Origin: Erysipelotrichaceae bacterium
Lineage (GTDB): Bacteria > Bacillota_I > Bacilli_A > Erysipelotrichales > Erysipelotrichaceae
Assembly (NCBI GenBank): GCA_017442805.1
Contig: JAFRZA010000047.1
Location: 1 to 54,569, forward strand
Length of the DNA stretch: 54,569 bases
Direction of reading: 5' to 3'
This document shows positions 23,642 to 35,979 of this stretch, piece by piece. A program made the translations under genes and the position numbers. A model generated the notes under the pieces. The model ran no database searches. It saw only the letters and a list, made by a program, of their open reading frames with translations, and had not been told where the DNA came from. Within the stretch, counting starts at the first letter, position 1. Each line of letters begins with the position of its first letter.

Positions 23642-24275
23642 CTTCCTGATTGCCGTTGATGTCCTCATCGGTCTGCTCATCATCGTCCTGCTGAGCCGCT
23701 TCCTCCGGATGCGTCAGCTGCCAGGCGAGTTCCTCGTTAAGCGGAGTGGACAGATCGGTAATGACATATTCTTCCATGGAACTGTTCTTGGTCAGCGTGA
23801 TCTGGATCGGAGTCTCCGCGTCAAGATTGTCGTAGATGTTGATTTCCAGATCATACTGCTTGAACTCTTCCGTACGGGTAAAGTAGCGGTCGACCGGCGT
23901 AACGCTGTCGACGATGTCATAAATCTTCTTGGCCAGTTCTTCGTAATCTTCAGCCGTCCTGCCGTCGGCCGCGTTGACCGTGATCCTGAGGGTCTCGACG
24001 ATCAGATTGGTCTGAACGCTTTCAACGCCTTCCTGAGTCTTGATCAGCGAGTCGATCTGCGCGACGGTGTTGTCGTCGATCTCATAGGTGACGGTATTCT
24101 TGATGCGGTCACCGATGATCGGGACATGGGTAACCTTGGCGGCTTCCCACAGAAGATAGCCGAAATATAACACTGGCACCAGGATCACGACAAAACTGAT
24201 CCAGAAGAACCAGTTGAATCCCAGCCTCTTTTTCTTTTTTACTCTTACCTTGCGTAATTCATCATTTGCTGTCAT
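23625..24275 (-). CDS. Single-pass membrane protein of unknown function
   Basis: The 216-residue product has a basic cytoplasmic N-terminus (VRVKKKKR), one membrane helix (about 24-44), and an outer domain of about 120 residues with alternating beta-like strands. A highly acidic, low-complexity tail rich in D, E, Q and N ends it. The ATG at 24275 has AAGGGTGA upstream. It lies between ligA and RlmCD, in the place where Bacillus has the unrelated CamS lipoprotein. No family recognised; an alkaline-shock-like fold for the outer part is only a guess. Confidence 0.75.
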   Translation of the reverse strand: MTANDELRKVRVKKKKRLGFNWFFWISFVVILVPVLYFGYLLWEAAKVTHVPIIGDRIKNTVTYEIDDNTVAQIDSLIKTQEGVESVQTNLIVETLRITVNAADGRTAEDYEELAKKIYDIVDSVTPVDRYFTRTEEFKQYDLEINIYDNLDAETPIQITLTKNSSMEEYVITDLSTPLNEELAWQLTHPEEAAQQDDDEQTDEDINGNQEDDGQN

Positions 24276-24339
24276 AAAATCACCCTTCACAAATGCACAT
24301 ATATATTCTACACGCCTTTTGTCCTCAGCGCAAATCAGC

Positions 24340-28505
<4,166 letters not shown>

Positions 28506-28511
28506 ATATTC

Positions 28512-28520
28512 ATTATACCA
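28512..28520 (-). promoter_or_regulatory. Extended -10 promoter of pcrA-ligA, giving a leaderless start
   Basis: The minus strand reads TGGTATAAT at 28520-28512. A start of transcription 6-7 bases downstream would fall on the A of the pcrA ATG (28505). No clear -35 box is seen. Confidence 0.6.
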
Positions 28521-28558
28521 TTGCCCCGACGGCTAAACTATAAGTAAGCGGGAAAACA

Positions 28559-28567
28559 TGCTATAAT
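28559..28567 (+). promoter_or_regulatory. Extended -10 promoter of the methyltransferase/pseudouridine synthase operon
   Basis: TGCTATAAT (28559-28567) lies 15 bases upstream of the ATG at 28583, with an AAAGGTGAT ribosome binding site between. Confidence 0.6.
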
Positions 28568-28582
28568 TACAAAGGTGATCAG

Positions 28583-29452
28583 ATGGAAACCGTAACAAGC
28601 TTTTGGCAGGATTACGAGATAATCGATGCCGGAAACCGCGATAAGCTGGAGCGTTGGCAAGACGTCATTTTAGTGCGCCCCGACCCCCAGGCGATCTGGC
28701 AGCCCACCGACGACCGGCGCTGGCAGAAGTACGACGGCATCTACCACCGCTCCGACAGGGGCGGCGGCAGCTGGCAGTTCAATAGACAGCTTCCCGGGTA
28801 CTGGACCGTATCCTACCGCGATCTGGTTTTCAAGGTCACGCCCACCAACTTCAAGCATACCGGTCTGTTCCCCGAACAGGCTGCCAACTGGGACTGGCTG
28901 TCTGACCTGATCAGAAACAGCCACCGGGACATCCGGGTACTCAACATGTTCGGCTACACCGGCGCCGCTACCGTTTCCGCCGCCAAGGCGGGGGCTAAGG
29001 AAGTCGTTCACCTGGACGCGGCCAAGGGCATGGTCAACTGGGCCAGGGAAAACGCCCAGCTCAACGGCCTGGAGGATCATTTCATCCGCTACATCGTCGA
29101 TGACGCCATGAAGTTCGTCAAGAGAGAACAGCGCCGCGACAGTCACTATGAAGTGCTGATCATGGATCCGCCATCATACGGACGGGGACCCAACGGCGAA
29201 GTCTGGAAACTGGAAGACAAGTTGGAAGAACTGATCAGCGAAGCGGTGAAACTGCTCAGCGATCAGCCGCTGGCCTTTCTGGTCAACTGCTACACCACCG
29301 GCTTCTCCGCCATCGCCCTGGACAACATCATGAAGAAGTACCTGCTCTCCCGCTTCCCGGAAGGAAAGGTGAATACCGTGGAACTGACCCTTCCCATCTC
29401 CGACAGCAGCATGCTTTTGCCCTGCGGCATTTCCGGAAGGTTTGAGATCTGA
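28583..29452 (+). CDS. Class I SAM-dependent rRNA methyltransferase (RlmI/RlmK-like)
   Basis: The 289-residue cytoplasmic enzyme has the SAM motif LNMFGYTGAA, a VHLDAAKGMVNWARENA segment and the DPPSYGRG catalytic motif, all typical of Methyltrans_SAM proteins that methylate cytosine or guanine in 23S rRNA. The N-terminal PUA domain of RlmI is absent, as in many Firmicutes members. The TGA stop overlaps the ATG of the pseudouridine synthase gene, so the two are coupled and both act on RNA. Confidence 0.92.
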   Translation: METVTSFWQDYEIIDAGNRDKLERWQDVILVRPDPQAIWQPTDDRRWQKYDGIYHRSDRGGGSWQFNRQLPGYWTVSYRDLVFKVTPTNFKHTGLFPEQAANWDWLSDLIRNSHRDIRVLNMFGYTGAATVSAAKAGAKEVVHLDAAKGMVNWARENAQLNGLEDHFIRYIVDDAMKFVKREQRRDSHYEVLIMDPPSYGRGPNGEVWKLEDKLEELISEAVKLLSDQPLAFLVNCYTTGFSAIALDNIMKKYLLSRFPEGKVNTVELTLPISDSSMLLPCGISGRFEI

Positions 29453-30150
29453 TGAAGATACTTTACGAAGACAATCACCTGCTGGTCGTCCGCAAGCCGG
29501 TCAACGTGCCGGTCAACGCCGATGATTCCGGCGATGACGACCTGCTCAGTCAGCTGAAGGAATACCTTAAGGAAAAATATGACAAACCGGGCAATGTCTA
29601 TCTGGGCCTGGTTCACCGTCTCGACCGCCCGGTCGGCGGGGTGATGGTCTACGCCCGCACCTCAAAGGCCGCTTCCCGGCTTTCCGACGCCCTGCGTCAG
29701 GACCGCTTCGCCAAGAGCTATTTGGCTGTCTGTCAGGGCCAGGCTCAAAACCGCAGGCAGCTCACCGACTACCTAATCAAGGACCATGGACGCAATACCA
29801 CGACGGTCGGCAATGAGGAAAACGGCAAGCTGGCCGTATTGGACTATCAGCTGCTTGAGCAGCAGGATGATCTCTGCCTGCTCAAGGTGGACATTCAGAC
29901 CGGACGCAGCCATCAGATCCGGGTCCAGCTGTCCCATGACGGTCTGCCCATCTGGGGCGATCAGCGCTATAACCCGGACGCCAGACCCGGCCAGCAGATC
30001 GCTCTGTTCGCCTATTCACTGAGTTTTCCCCATCCGGTTTCCGGGCAGATGATGACCTTCACCGACCGGCCTGACGACAGGCAGCCCTGGAACCGCTTTG
30101 ACATAGAAAGGTTGTGTAACGCAAGTGAAAAAGAAGAAAGCAAGTCTTAG
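29452..30150 (+). CDS. RluA-family pseudouridine synthase
   Basis: The 232-residue enzyme isomerises uridine to pseudouridine in structured RNA. The catalytic aspartate is in HRLDRPVGGVMV (about residue 58), followed by KSYLAVCQG and a TGRSHQIRVQL motif. It lacks the N-terminal S4 domain of RluD, as in the shorter RluA/YqcB-like group. Its 3' end overlaps the next gene by 26 bases. Target position unknown. Confidence 0.94.
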   Translation: MKILYEDNHLLVVRKPVNVPVNADDSGDDDLLSQLKEYLKEKYDKPGNVYLGLVHRLDRPVGGVMVYARTSKAASRLSDALRQDRFAKSYLAVCQGQAQNRRQLTDYLIKDHGRNTTTVGNEENGKLAVLDYQLLEQQDDLCLLKVDIQTGRSHQIRVQLSHDGLPIWGDQRYNPDARPGQQIALFAYSLSFPHPVSGQMMTFTDRPDDRQPWNRFDIERLCNASEKEESKS

Positions 30151-31507
30151 GATCATAACGCTTTATCTGATCATCGTGCTTCTGCTGGGAGCCATCGGCT
30201 TCATGAGCTATAAGACATTCTTCGAGGACAGCCGGCTGCACAGGCTGGGGTATACCTACCGCCAGATCCGTCAGCTGAAGGAATATGAGATCGCTGAGAA
30301 GATCGAGGACTTCAATCAGTCGCTGCTCTACGCGCTGAACTCCAGGGAATTCGTCAGGGATAATCTTCCCTACTACCTGCTCTTTGATTCCCAGATGGAC
30401 CTGACCAGGATCGTCAACGAGCTGGCGAAGAACTATTCCGTCAAGGATGTCGAACTGATGAGATCGTTCATGAGCGATGAACAGATCGAGTCGGTCATCG
30501 ACCACGAAAAGATCAATGACATCGCCGCCCTGAAGGGCATCATCGAGAAAGGCTACGACCTGGCTGAGGCCATCCGGCTGGCCAACGCGCTGCCGGCGGA
30601 AAGCGTCTCCCACTTCCTGTCGCTCTATCAGCTCAGTCAGCCGGAGAACTACCTCAGGTATCTGGAAAACGGCTTCGACGATGAGACGGTCTGCCTGATC
30701 TTCAATAAGCTCGGTGATGAAGGCTTCAACAACCTGTCCTTCATGCATTACTTCAGCGAACTCTACGGCATGATCAGCAGCGAGCTGTTCGATGTCGAAA
30801 TGCTGCCCCGCTACCTGATGTACTACCATGCCGGCAATTCCTCAACGGTCACCAAGAGCGTCAGTGCCGTCAACGCCAAGAAGGATGTCGTCGAGATCAC
30901 CGACTACTCCACCCTTGACGTGCGCAACCCCGAAAAGGTCGAGGAAAGCAGCGTCACCATGCTGGTCAACCGTTCCCATCAGCTCTCCCAGTCCTATCTG
31001 CCGGAGTCTCTCAAGGATGTCGACGCCGACTACCGCTACGGTCCCTGCCAGCTTACCGAAGAAGCGCTGAGCGCTTTCAAGGCCATGGCTGACGAGTGTC
31101 TGGCTCAGACCGGCAAGCAGATCCTGATCTACAGCGGCTACCGTTCCTACGCCGCCATCCAGAAGGATTACCAGCAGGCTCTCATCGATTCCGCCAGCAA
31201 CTACCAGATGATCGACAGTTTCATGTTCAAGGCTGGCTTCGACGAAAGCCAGACCGGTCTGGCCGTCGAGATCCTGGAAAAGGGACAGGAAAAGGATGAC
31301 TTCTCCTCTTCCGCCGCCCTGAAGTGGCTTAAGGAAAACGCCTATAACTTCGGCTACGTGCTGCGCTATCCGCAGGACCGCGAATTCCTCACCAGGATCA
31401 GCTTTTCCGACACGCACTTCCGCTACGTCGGCATTGAGGCGGCGACGATCATGAAGGAATACGGCTGGTCGCTGGAAGAATACCACTACCTGCTGACGGG
31501 AAAATAA
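30125..31507 (+). CDS. VanY/M15B-like peptidase homologue with lost metal ligands
   Basis: The 460-residue protein has one N-terminal membrane helix (about 8-28), a long helical region (about 40-235) and a C-terminal domain like D-alanyl-D-alanine carboxypeptidases (SGYRS at 337-341, WLKENAYNFGYVLRYP, HFRYVG). In active VanY the zinc site is SEHQTGxAxD plus ExWH. Here the first histidine is S375, the aspartate is E382 and the catalytic glutamate is serine; only H431 remains. It is therefore probably not a normal carboxypeptidase and may bind peptidoglycan. The GTG at 30125 keeps the membrane anchor; its ribosome binding site is weak. It overlaps the pseudouridine synthase gene. Confidence 0.85.
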   Translation: MKKKKASLRIITLYLIIVLLLGAIGFMSYKTFFEDSRLHRLGYTYRQIRQLKEYEIAEKIEDFNQSLLYALNSREFVRDNLPYYLLFDSQMDLTRIVNELAKNYSVKDVELMRSFMSDEQIESVIDHEKINDIAALKGIIEKGYDLAEAIRLANALPAESVSHFLSLYQLSQPENYLRYLENGFDDETVCLIFNKLGDEGFNNLSFMHYFSELYGMISSELFDVEMLPRYLMYYHAGNSSTVTKSVSAVNAKKDVVEITDYSTLDVRNPEKVEESSVTMLVNRSHQLSQSYLPESLKDVDADYRYGPCQLTEEALSAFKAMADECLAQTGKQILIYSGYRSYAAIQKDYQQALIDSASNYQMIDSFMFKAGFDESQTGLAVEILEKGQEKDDFSSSAALKWLKENAYNFGYVLRYPQDREFLTRISFSDTHFRYVGIEAATIMKEYGWSLEEYHYLLTGK

Positions 31508-31549
31508 AATGAGGGAAGACGGATCTTCCCCCTGATATCACTGAATGAT

Positions 31550-31577
31550 CAAAGGCATGGCCAGAAGCCATGCCTTT
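31550..31577. terminator. Bidirectional terminator between VanY-like and ABC exporter genes
   Basis: AAAGGCATGGC (31550-31560) pairs with GCCATGCCTTT (31566-31576), with T-rich sequence on both outer sides. A second shorter hairpin, GGGAAGA (31512-31518) with TCTTCCC (31523-31529), precedes it. Confidence 0.88.
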
Positions 31578-31584
31578 TGTTTCG

Positions 31585-33462
31585 TCAGTCAAGTTCAGCC
31601 TTGCCGGTGTACAGCTGATAGTAGCGGCCCTTGTTGGCCAATAGTTCGTCGTGGTCGCCCCGTTCGATGATCTCGCCGTGCTCCAGCACGATGATGGCGT
31701 TGGAGTTGCGGATGGTGGAAAGGCGGTGGGCGATGACGAAGACGGTCCGTCCGGCCATCAGCTTGTCCATGCCCTTCTCGATCAGCCGTTCGGTGTGGGT
31801 ATCGATGGATGAGGTCGCCTCATCCAGGATCAGTACCGGCGGGTTGGCGACGGCGGCCCGGGCGATGTTGAGCAGCTGGCGCTGTCCCTGGGACAGGTTG
31901 GCGCCGTTGGCGCTCAGCATGGTGTCATAGCCCTTGGGCAGACGCCTGATGAAGCTGTCGGCGTTGGCCAGTCTGGCAGCCTCGATGCACTGCTCGTCAG
32001 TAGCTTCAAGGTTGCCGTAGCGGATGTTGTCCATGACCGTTCCCGAAAACAGGTTGGTATCCTGCAGGACCACGCCCAGCGAGTTGCGCAGGGAGGCCTT
32101 CTTTATCTTCTTGATGTCAATGCCGTCATAGGTGATCGAGCCCTGGTCAACATCGTAGAAGCGGTTGATCAGGTTGGTGATCGTCGTCTTGCCGGCGCCG
32201 GTAGAGCCGACGAAGGCAATCTTCTGACCGGGCTTGGCATAGAGGGAAACGTTCTTGAGAACGGTCTTGTTTTCCTCATATCCGAAGGTCACGCCGTTGA
32301 GCCTGATGTCGCCCTTCAGGGGTATGATCTCGCCGCTCCCGGGGTCCTTCCAGCCGTAGTCATTGGTGACTTCGCTGCACTGTTTCAAAGCGCCGTCTTC
32401 CGCAACGACATTGACCAGTTCATAGGTTCCCTCGTCGATCTCGGAGCGGCTGTCGATGATGTTGAAGACCCGCTCCGCTCCGGAAATGGCCATCATCATG
32501 CCGTTGAACTGCTGGGACAGGTTGGAAATCGGTCCGGCGATCTGCCTGGTGTAAAGCAGGAAGGATGACAGGATGCCCAGAGACATCTTTCCCTCAATGC
32601 ACAGCCTGGCGCCCAGAACGGCAACGACGGCGTAGGTGATGTAGGATAGGTTCTGGTTGATCGGCATCAGCATGCCGGCGAAGGTATTGGTCATGACCGA
32701 GCCGAAGAAGGCTTCGTCATTGTACTTCCTGAAGCCGGCCACGGCTTCTTCCTCATGGTTGAAGACCTTGACGACCTTCTGACCCTGGAACATCTCCTCG
32801 ACATAGCCGTTGATGTTGGAAATGCTGCGCTGGATCATGATGAAGTACTTGCGGCCGCTCTTGCCCAGATAATAGGTGATGAGGACCATGACCATGATCG
32901 AGACGGCGGCCACGATGGTCAGGGTGAAGTTCAGGGAGAACATCATGTAGAAGACGCCGATGATGTTGAACAGCGTCGAGATGGCCGTCGGCAGCGTCTC
33001 TGCCAGCAGAGGTCTCATGGTATCGACATCGTTGGTATAGAAGTTCATCAGCTCGCCATGGGTGTGGGTGTCATAGAAGCTGATGGGCATGTTCTGCATC
33101 TTGGCGAACAGCTGCTTGCGGACGTCGTTGAGCACGCCGGTGGTGACGTGGCTCATCAGCCTCGCCTGCAGCCAGGTAGCGATGACGCCGGTCAGGTAGA
33201 TCCCCGCCATCATCGTCAGCATCTTCACAAACCCGCTCAGATCGGGGCTTTCCTGGCCGATGTAGGGCAGAACGTAGTTGTCGATGATCGGGGTGAAGAA
33301 GTAGGAGGAAGCGACCATGGTCAGCGCTGAGGTGATCAGGCAGATGAATACCATGGTGATGCCCACTGGATAGCGCCTCAGATAGCTGAAGATGCGCCTT
33401 ACCGTCTTGGGTATGTCGTTGGCTCTCGGGGTCCTCAGAGCGCGGTATTTCAGTTCACTCAT
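31585..33462 (-). CDS. ABC exporter half-transporter, catalytic-site subunit
   Basis: The 625-residue protein has six membrane segments (about 35-330) and a nucleotide-binding domain with Walker A GSTGAGKTT, signature LSQGQ, Walker B ILDEATSSID with the catalytic glutamate, and H-loop IAHRLST. It pairs with the upstream gene, whose ATPase site is degenerate, to form a TM287/288 or LmrCD-type heterodimer. Start and upstream stop overlap (TGATG). Between the membrane part and Walker A there is an insertion rich in charged residues. Such exporters move drugs, lipids or peptides; the substrate is unknown. Confidence 0.95.
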   Translation of the reverse strand: MSELKYRALRTPRANDIPKTVRRIFSYLRRYPVGITMVFICLITSALTMVASSYFFTPIIDNYVLPYIGQESPDLSGFVKMLTMMAGIYLTGVIATWLQARLMSHVTTGVLNDVRKQLFAKMQNMPISFYDTHTHGELMNFYTNDVDTMRPLLAETLPTAISTLFNIIGVFYMMFSLNFTLTIVAAVSIMVMVLITYYLGKSGRKYFIMIQRSISNINGYVEEMFQGQKVVKVFNHEEEAVAGFRKYNDEAFFGSVMTNTFAGMLMPINQNLSYITYAVVAVLGARLCIEGKMSLGILSSFLLYTRQIAGPISNLSQQFNGMMMAISGAERVFNIIDSRSEIDEGTYELVNVVAEDGALKQCSEVTNDYGWKDPGSGEIIPLKGDIRLNGVTFGYEENKTVLKNVSLYAKPGQKIAFVGSTGAGKTTITNLINRFYDVDQGSITYDGIDIKKIKKASLRNSLGVVLQDTNLFSGTVMDNIRYGNLEATDEQCIEAARLANADSFIRRLPKGYDTMLSANGANLSQGQRQLLNIARAAVANPPVLILDEATSSIDTHTERLIEKGMDKLMAGRTVFVIAHRLSTIRNSNAIIVLEHGEIIERGDHDELLANKGRYYQLYTGKAELD

Positions 33463-35201
33463 CAGTCTGCCACCCCCTTCTGCTGGGTAAAGTACAGATC
33501 GGAATAGATCTGGTTTCTCTCCATCAGCTCATCATGAGTACCAACGTCAGCGATGCGGCCTTCATCGATGACGACGATCTTGTCGGCGTCCATGACTGAA
33601 GCGATGCGCTGGGCGATGATGATGGTAGTCATGCCCTGCAGCCTTTCCCGCAGAGCCTGACGGATGCGCTTGTCGGTATCGGTATCGACGGCGCTGGTCG
33701 AGTCATCCATGATGATGATCTTAGGCTGCTTGAGCAGGGCCCGGGCGATGCACAGACGCTGCTTCTGGCCGCCGGAAACGTTGACGCCTCCCTGACCCAG
33801 ATCGGTCTGATAGCCCTCGGGGAAGGAGGTGATGAAGTCGTGGGCCTGCGCGCACCGGCAGGCTTCGATGATCTGCTCTTCGGTGGCATCCTTATTGCCC
33901 CAGCGCAGGTTTTCCTCAATGGTTCCGGAGAACAGGGTATTCTTCTGCAGCACCATGGCGACTGCCTGGCGCAGATTGTAGAGCTTATATTCGCGGACAT
34001 CGTGACCGCCGACTTTCAGCGATCCTTCGGAAATGTCATAAAGACGGGGAATCAGCTGGACCAGCGAGGTCTTGCCGGAACCGGTGGAGCCGATGATGCC
34101 CACCATTTCCCCGGAGTTGATTTTAAGGGAGATGTCGCTGAGCGCCTTTTTCTTTTTCTCGGCGTCATAACAGAAGCTGACGCTGTCAAAGACGATGGAA
34201 CCGTCTTCCACCTGCAGGTCAGGGTCATTTCCTTCATCGGTGATGTCGATCTTTTCGTTGAGCACCTCATTGGCGCGGTCGACGGCGGCCTGGGCGAAGA
34301 TGATCTGCATCAGCGTGCTGCTTAAGAACATCAGGGAGAACAGAATGTTTCTCATGTAGGACAGATAGCTCATGAAGTGACCGGTGGTCATTTCCCCGTT
34401 GATGATCATGTTGCCGCCGAACCAGCTGATGGCGATCATGCAGCAGTAGGTGACCAGGTTGAACAGCGGGCCGTTTAAAACAACGATCTTCTCCGCTCTT
34501 CTCTGGAAGGCGGTGACATTGTCGCTGGTAGCGGCGAACTTGACCTTTTCATACTGTTCCCTGACGAAGGTCTTCACCACGCGGATGGCGATGAAGTTTT
34601 CCTCCAGGGAAGCGTTCATGGCGTCGAATTTGGTAAACAGGGCCCTGAAGCGCGGATGGGCGGTATGGGCGATCAGGTAAAGACCGGTGCCCAGTATCGG
34701 CAGGGCCACGAAGAAGACCGTCGAGAGCTTCCGGTTGATCAGATAGACCATCAGGCCGCTGAAGAACAGATTCAGCGGAGCCCGGAACAGCTGGCGGATG
34801 ATGGCCACGTAGGCCATGCGCATTTCCCTCATGTCCTTGGTCATGCGGGTGACCAGTGAGGGAACTTCGAACTTCTCGATGTTGGAGAAGCTGTAGGACT
34901 GGATCTTTTTGAACATCGCCATGCGGACGTTGCGGATGAAGCCGGCGGAGGCGATGGCGGTCAGCCGTCCGGCGATGGCGCCGCAGGCCATGGCCAGTAC
35001 CGACAGAGCGACCATGACGCCGCCCATGGTATAGATGTATTCGATGTCGCTGCCGGCGGGGTTGTTGATGCCCTTATCGATGATCAGCGACATGACATAG
35101 GGGATCAGCACGTCCAGAATGACTTCCAGAATGACAAAAACAGGAGTCAGAATCGCTTCCCTGCGGTGATCGGTCGTATACTTGAACACCAGTCTGAACA
35201 T
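33462..35201 (-). CDS. ABC exporter half-transporter, degenerate-site subunit
   Basis: The 579-residue protein has six membrane segments and a nucleotide-binding domain with Walker A GSTGSGKTS and signature NVSGGQKQ. Its Walker B reads IIMDDSTSAVD, with aspartate instead of the catalytic glutamate, and its H-loop reads IIAQRIAS, with glutamine instead of histidine. These are the changes that mark the non-hydrolysing site of heterodimeric exporters such as TM287. It is the first gene of the pair, with a GGGAG site. An imperfect palindrome lies 32 bases upstream. Confidence 0.95.
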   Translation of the reverse strand: MFRLVFKYTTDHRREAILTPVFVILEVILDVLIPYVMSLIIDKGINNPAGSDIEYIYTMGGVMVALSVLAMACGAIAGRLTAIASAGFIRNVRMAMFKKIQSYSFSNIEKFEVPSLVTRMTKDMREMRMAYVAIIRQLFRAPLNLFFSGLMVYLINRKLSTVFFVALPILGTGLYLIAHTAHPRFRALFTKFDAMNASLEENFIAIRVVKTFVREQYEKVKFAATSDNVTAFQRRAEKIVVLNGPLFNLVTYCCMIAISWFGGNMIINGEMTTGHFMSYLSYMRNILFSLMFLSSTLMQIIFAQAAVDRANEVLNEKIDITDEGNDPDLQVEDGSIVFDSVSFCYDAEKKKKALSDISLKINSGEMVGIIGSTGSGKTSLVQLIPRLYDISEGSLKVGGHDVREYKLYNLRQAVAMVLQKNTLFSGTIEENLRWGNKDATEEQIIEACRCAQAHDFITSFPEGYQTDLGQGGVNVSGGQKQRLCIARALLKQPKIIIMDDSTSAVDTDTDKRIRQALRERLQGMTTIIIAQRIASVMDADKIVVIDEGRIADVGTHDELMERNQIYSDLYFTQQKGVAD

Positions 35202-35232
35202 CTTCTTCTCCCTTCTTTCTGCTTCGTAAAAA

Positions 35233-35261
35233 AATACAATGCATGGTTACTGCACTGTATT
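35233..35261 (-). repeat. Imperfect palindrome in the ABC exporter upstream region
   Basis: AATACAATGCA (35233-35243) and TGCACTGTATT (35251-35261) are inverted copies with one mismatch across seven bases. Size and place fit an operator for a TetR- or MarR-type regulator, but no such gene lies next to it. Confidence 0.45.
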
Positions 35262-35285
35262 CATTTTAGTTTATGCAGCGGCTTT

Positions 35286-35900
35286 TTACAAGTTAATCGC
35301 CTGTTCGGCTTCCATGGCGCTGCACTGACGGAAATTGCCGATGATGGTGTTCAGCGTACCGTAGCTGACCTCAACACCCCTGGCGTCGGCATGCCAGTTG
35401 GCGGTGCGGCTGCGGTCGATGCCCAGCTTGCCGCTGACGGCGAAGGAATCGATGTTGGCGCCCAGGAAGAGGAACTCCCAGCCCTTTTCCTTACGGGCTT
35501 CGATCATCTTTCTGATCCGGCCGCCCTCGAACTCTCTTGAAGAGTTTTCCAGTCCGTCGGTGATGATGACCATCAGCACGCCGGCGTCCTTCTCGCTGGT
35601 GACGATGCCGTCCATCTTGCTGATGGTCTGGCCGATGGCGTCATAGAGAGCCGTGCAGCCGGAAGTGAAGTAATCCTCCCTGGTAATGTCTGCGACATCG
35701 TGGATGTCCAGATGGTCGTGGAGATAGCGGAACTTGTCGTTGAACAGCATCGTGGTAATGAAGGCCCGGCCTTCCTTCTCCCGCTGCTGGCTTAAGACGG
35801 AATTGAATCCGCCGATGGTATCTTCCACCAGATCATGCATGGAACCGCTGCGGTCCAGTACGAATACGACTTCGGTAATTCTGTTGTTTTCTTTCTTCAT
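35286..35900 (-). CDS. VWA-domain protein
   Basis: The 204-residue cytoplasmic protein is essentially one von Willebrand A domain. The metal-dependent adhesion site appears as LDRSGSM (D16, S18, S20), followed by the threonine loop TSGCTALYDAIG and the VIITDGLENSS aspartate. The open frame extends to 36137 but the extra part is in the wrong frame over the macro-domain gene; the ATG at 35900 has GGGAGG 8 bases upstream. It follows the macro-domain gene after a terminator. Similar VWA proteins occur with TerD-type stress systems; a TerD protein is encoded 3 kb away. Confidence 0.9.
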   Translation of the reverse strand: MKKENNRITEVVFVLDRSGSMHDLVEDTIGGFNSVLSQQREKEGRAFITTMLFNDKFRYLHDHLDIHDVADITREDYFTSGCTALYDAIGQTISKMDGIVTSEKDAGVLMVIITDGLENSSREFEGGRIRKMIEARKEKGWEFLFLGANIDSFAVSGKLGIDRSRTANWHADARGVEVSYGTLNTIIGNFRQCSAMEAEQAINL

Positions 35901-35954
35901 TTCTCTGTCCTCCCTTTTTACGTCTTCATTATAGGGAGAGGGGGAAAAAGAAAG

Positions 35955-35971
35955 GTCGCCCGGAAGGCGAC
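35955..35971 (-). terminator. Terminator after the macro-domain gene
   Basis: On the minus strand GTCGCC (35971-35966) pairs with GGCGAC (35960-35955) and CTTTCTTTTTC follows. A TATAAT-like box (35933-35928 on the minus strand) then lies before the VWA gene, which may have its own promoter. Confidence 0.65.
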
Positions 35972-35979
35972 ATTTCTGA

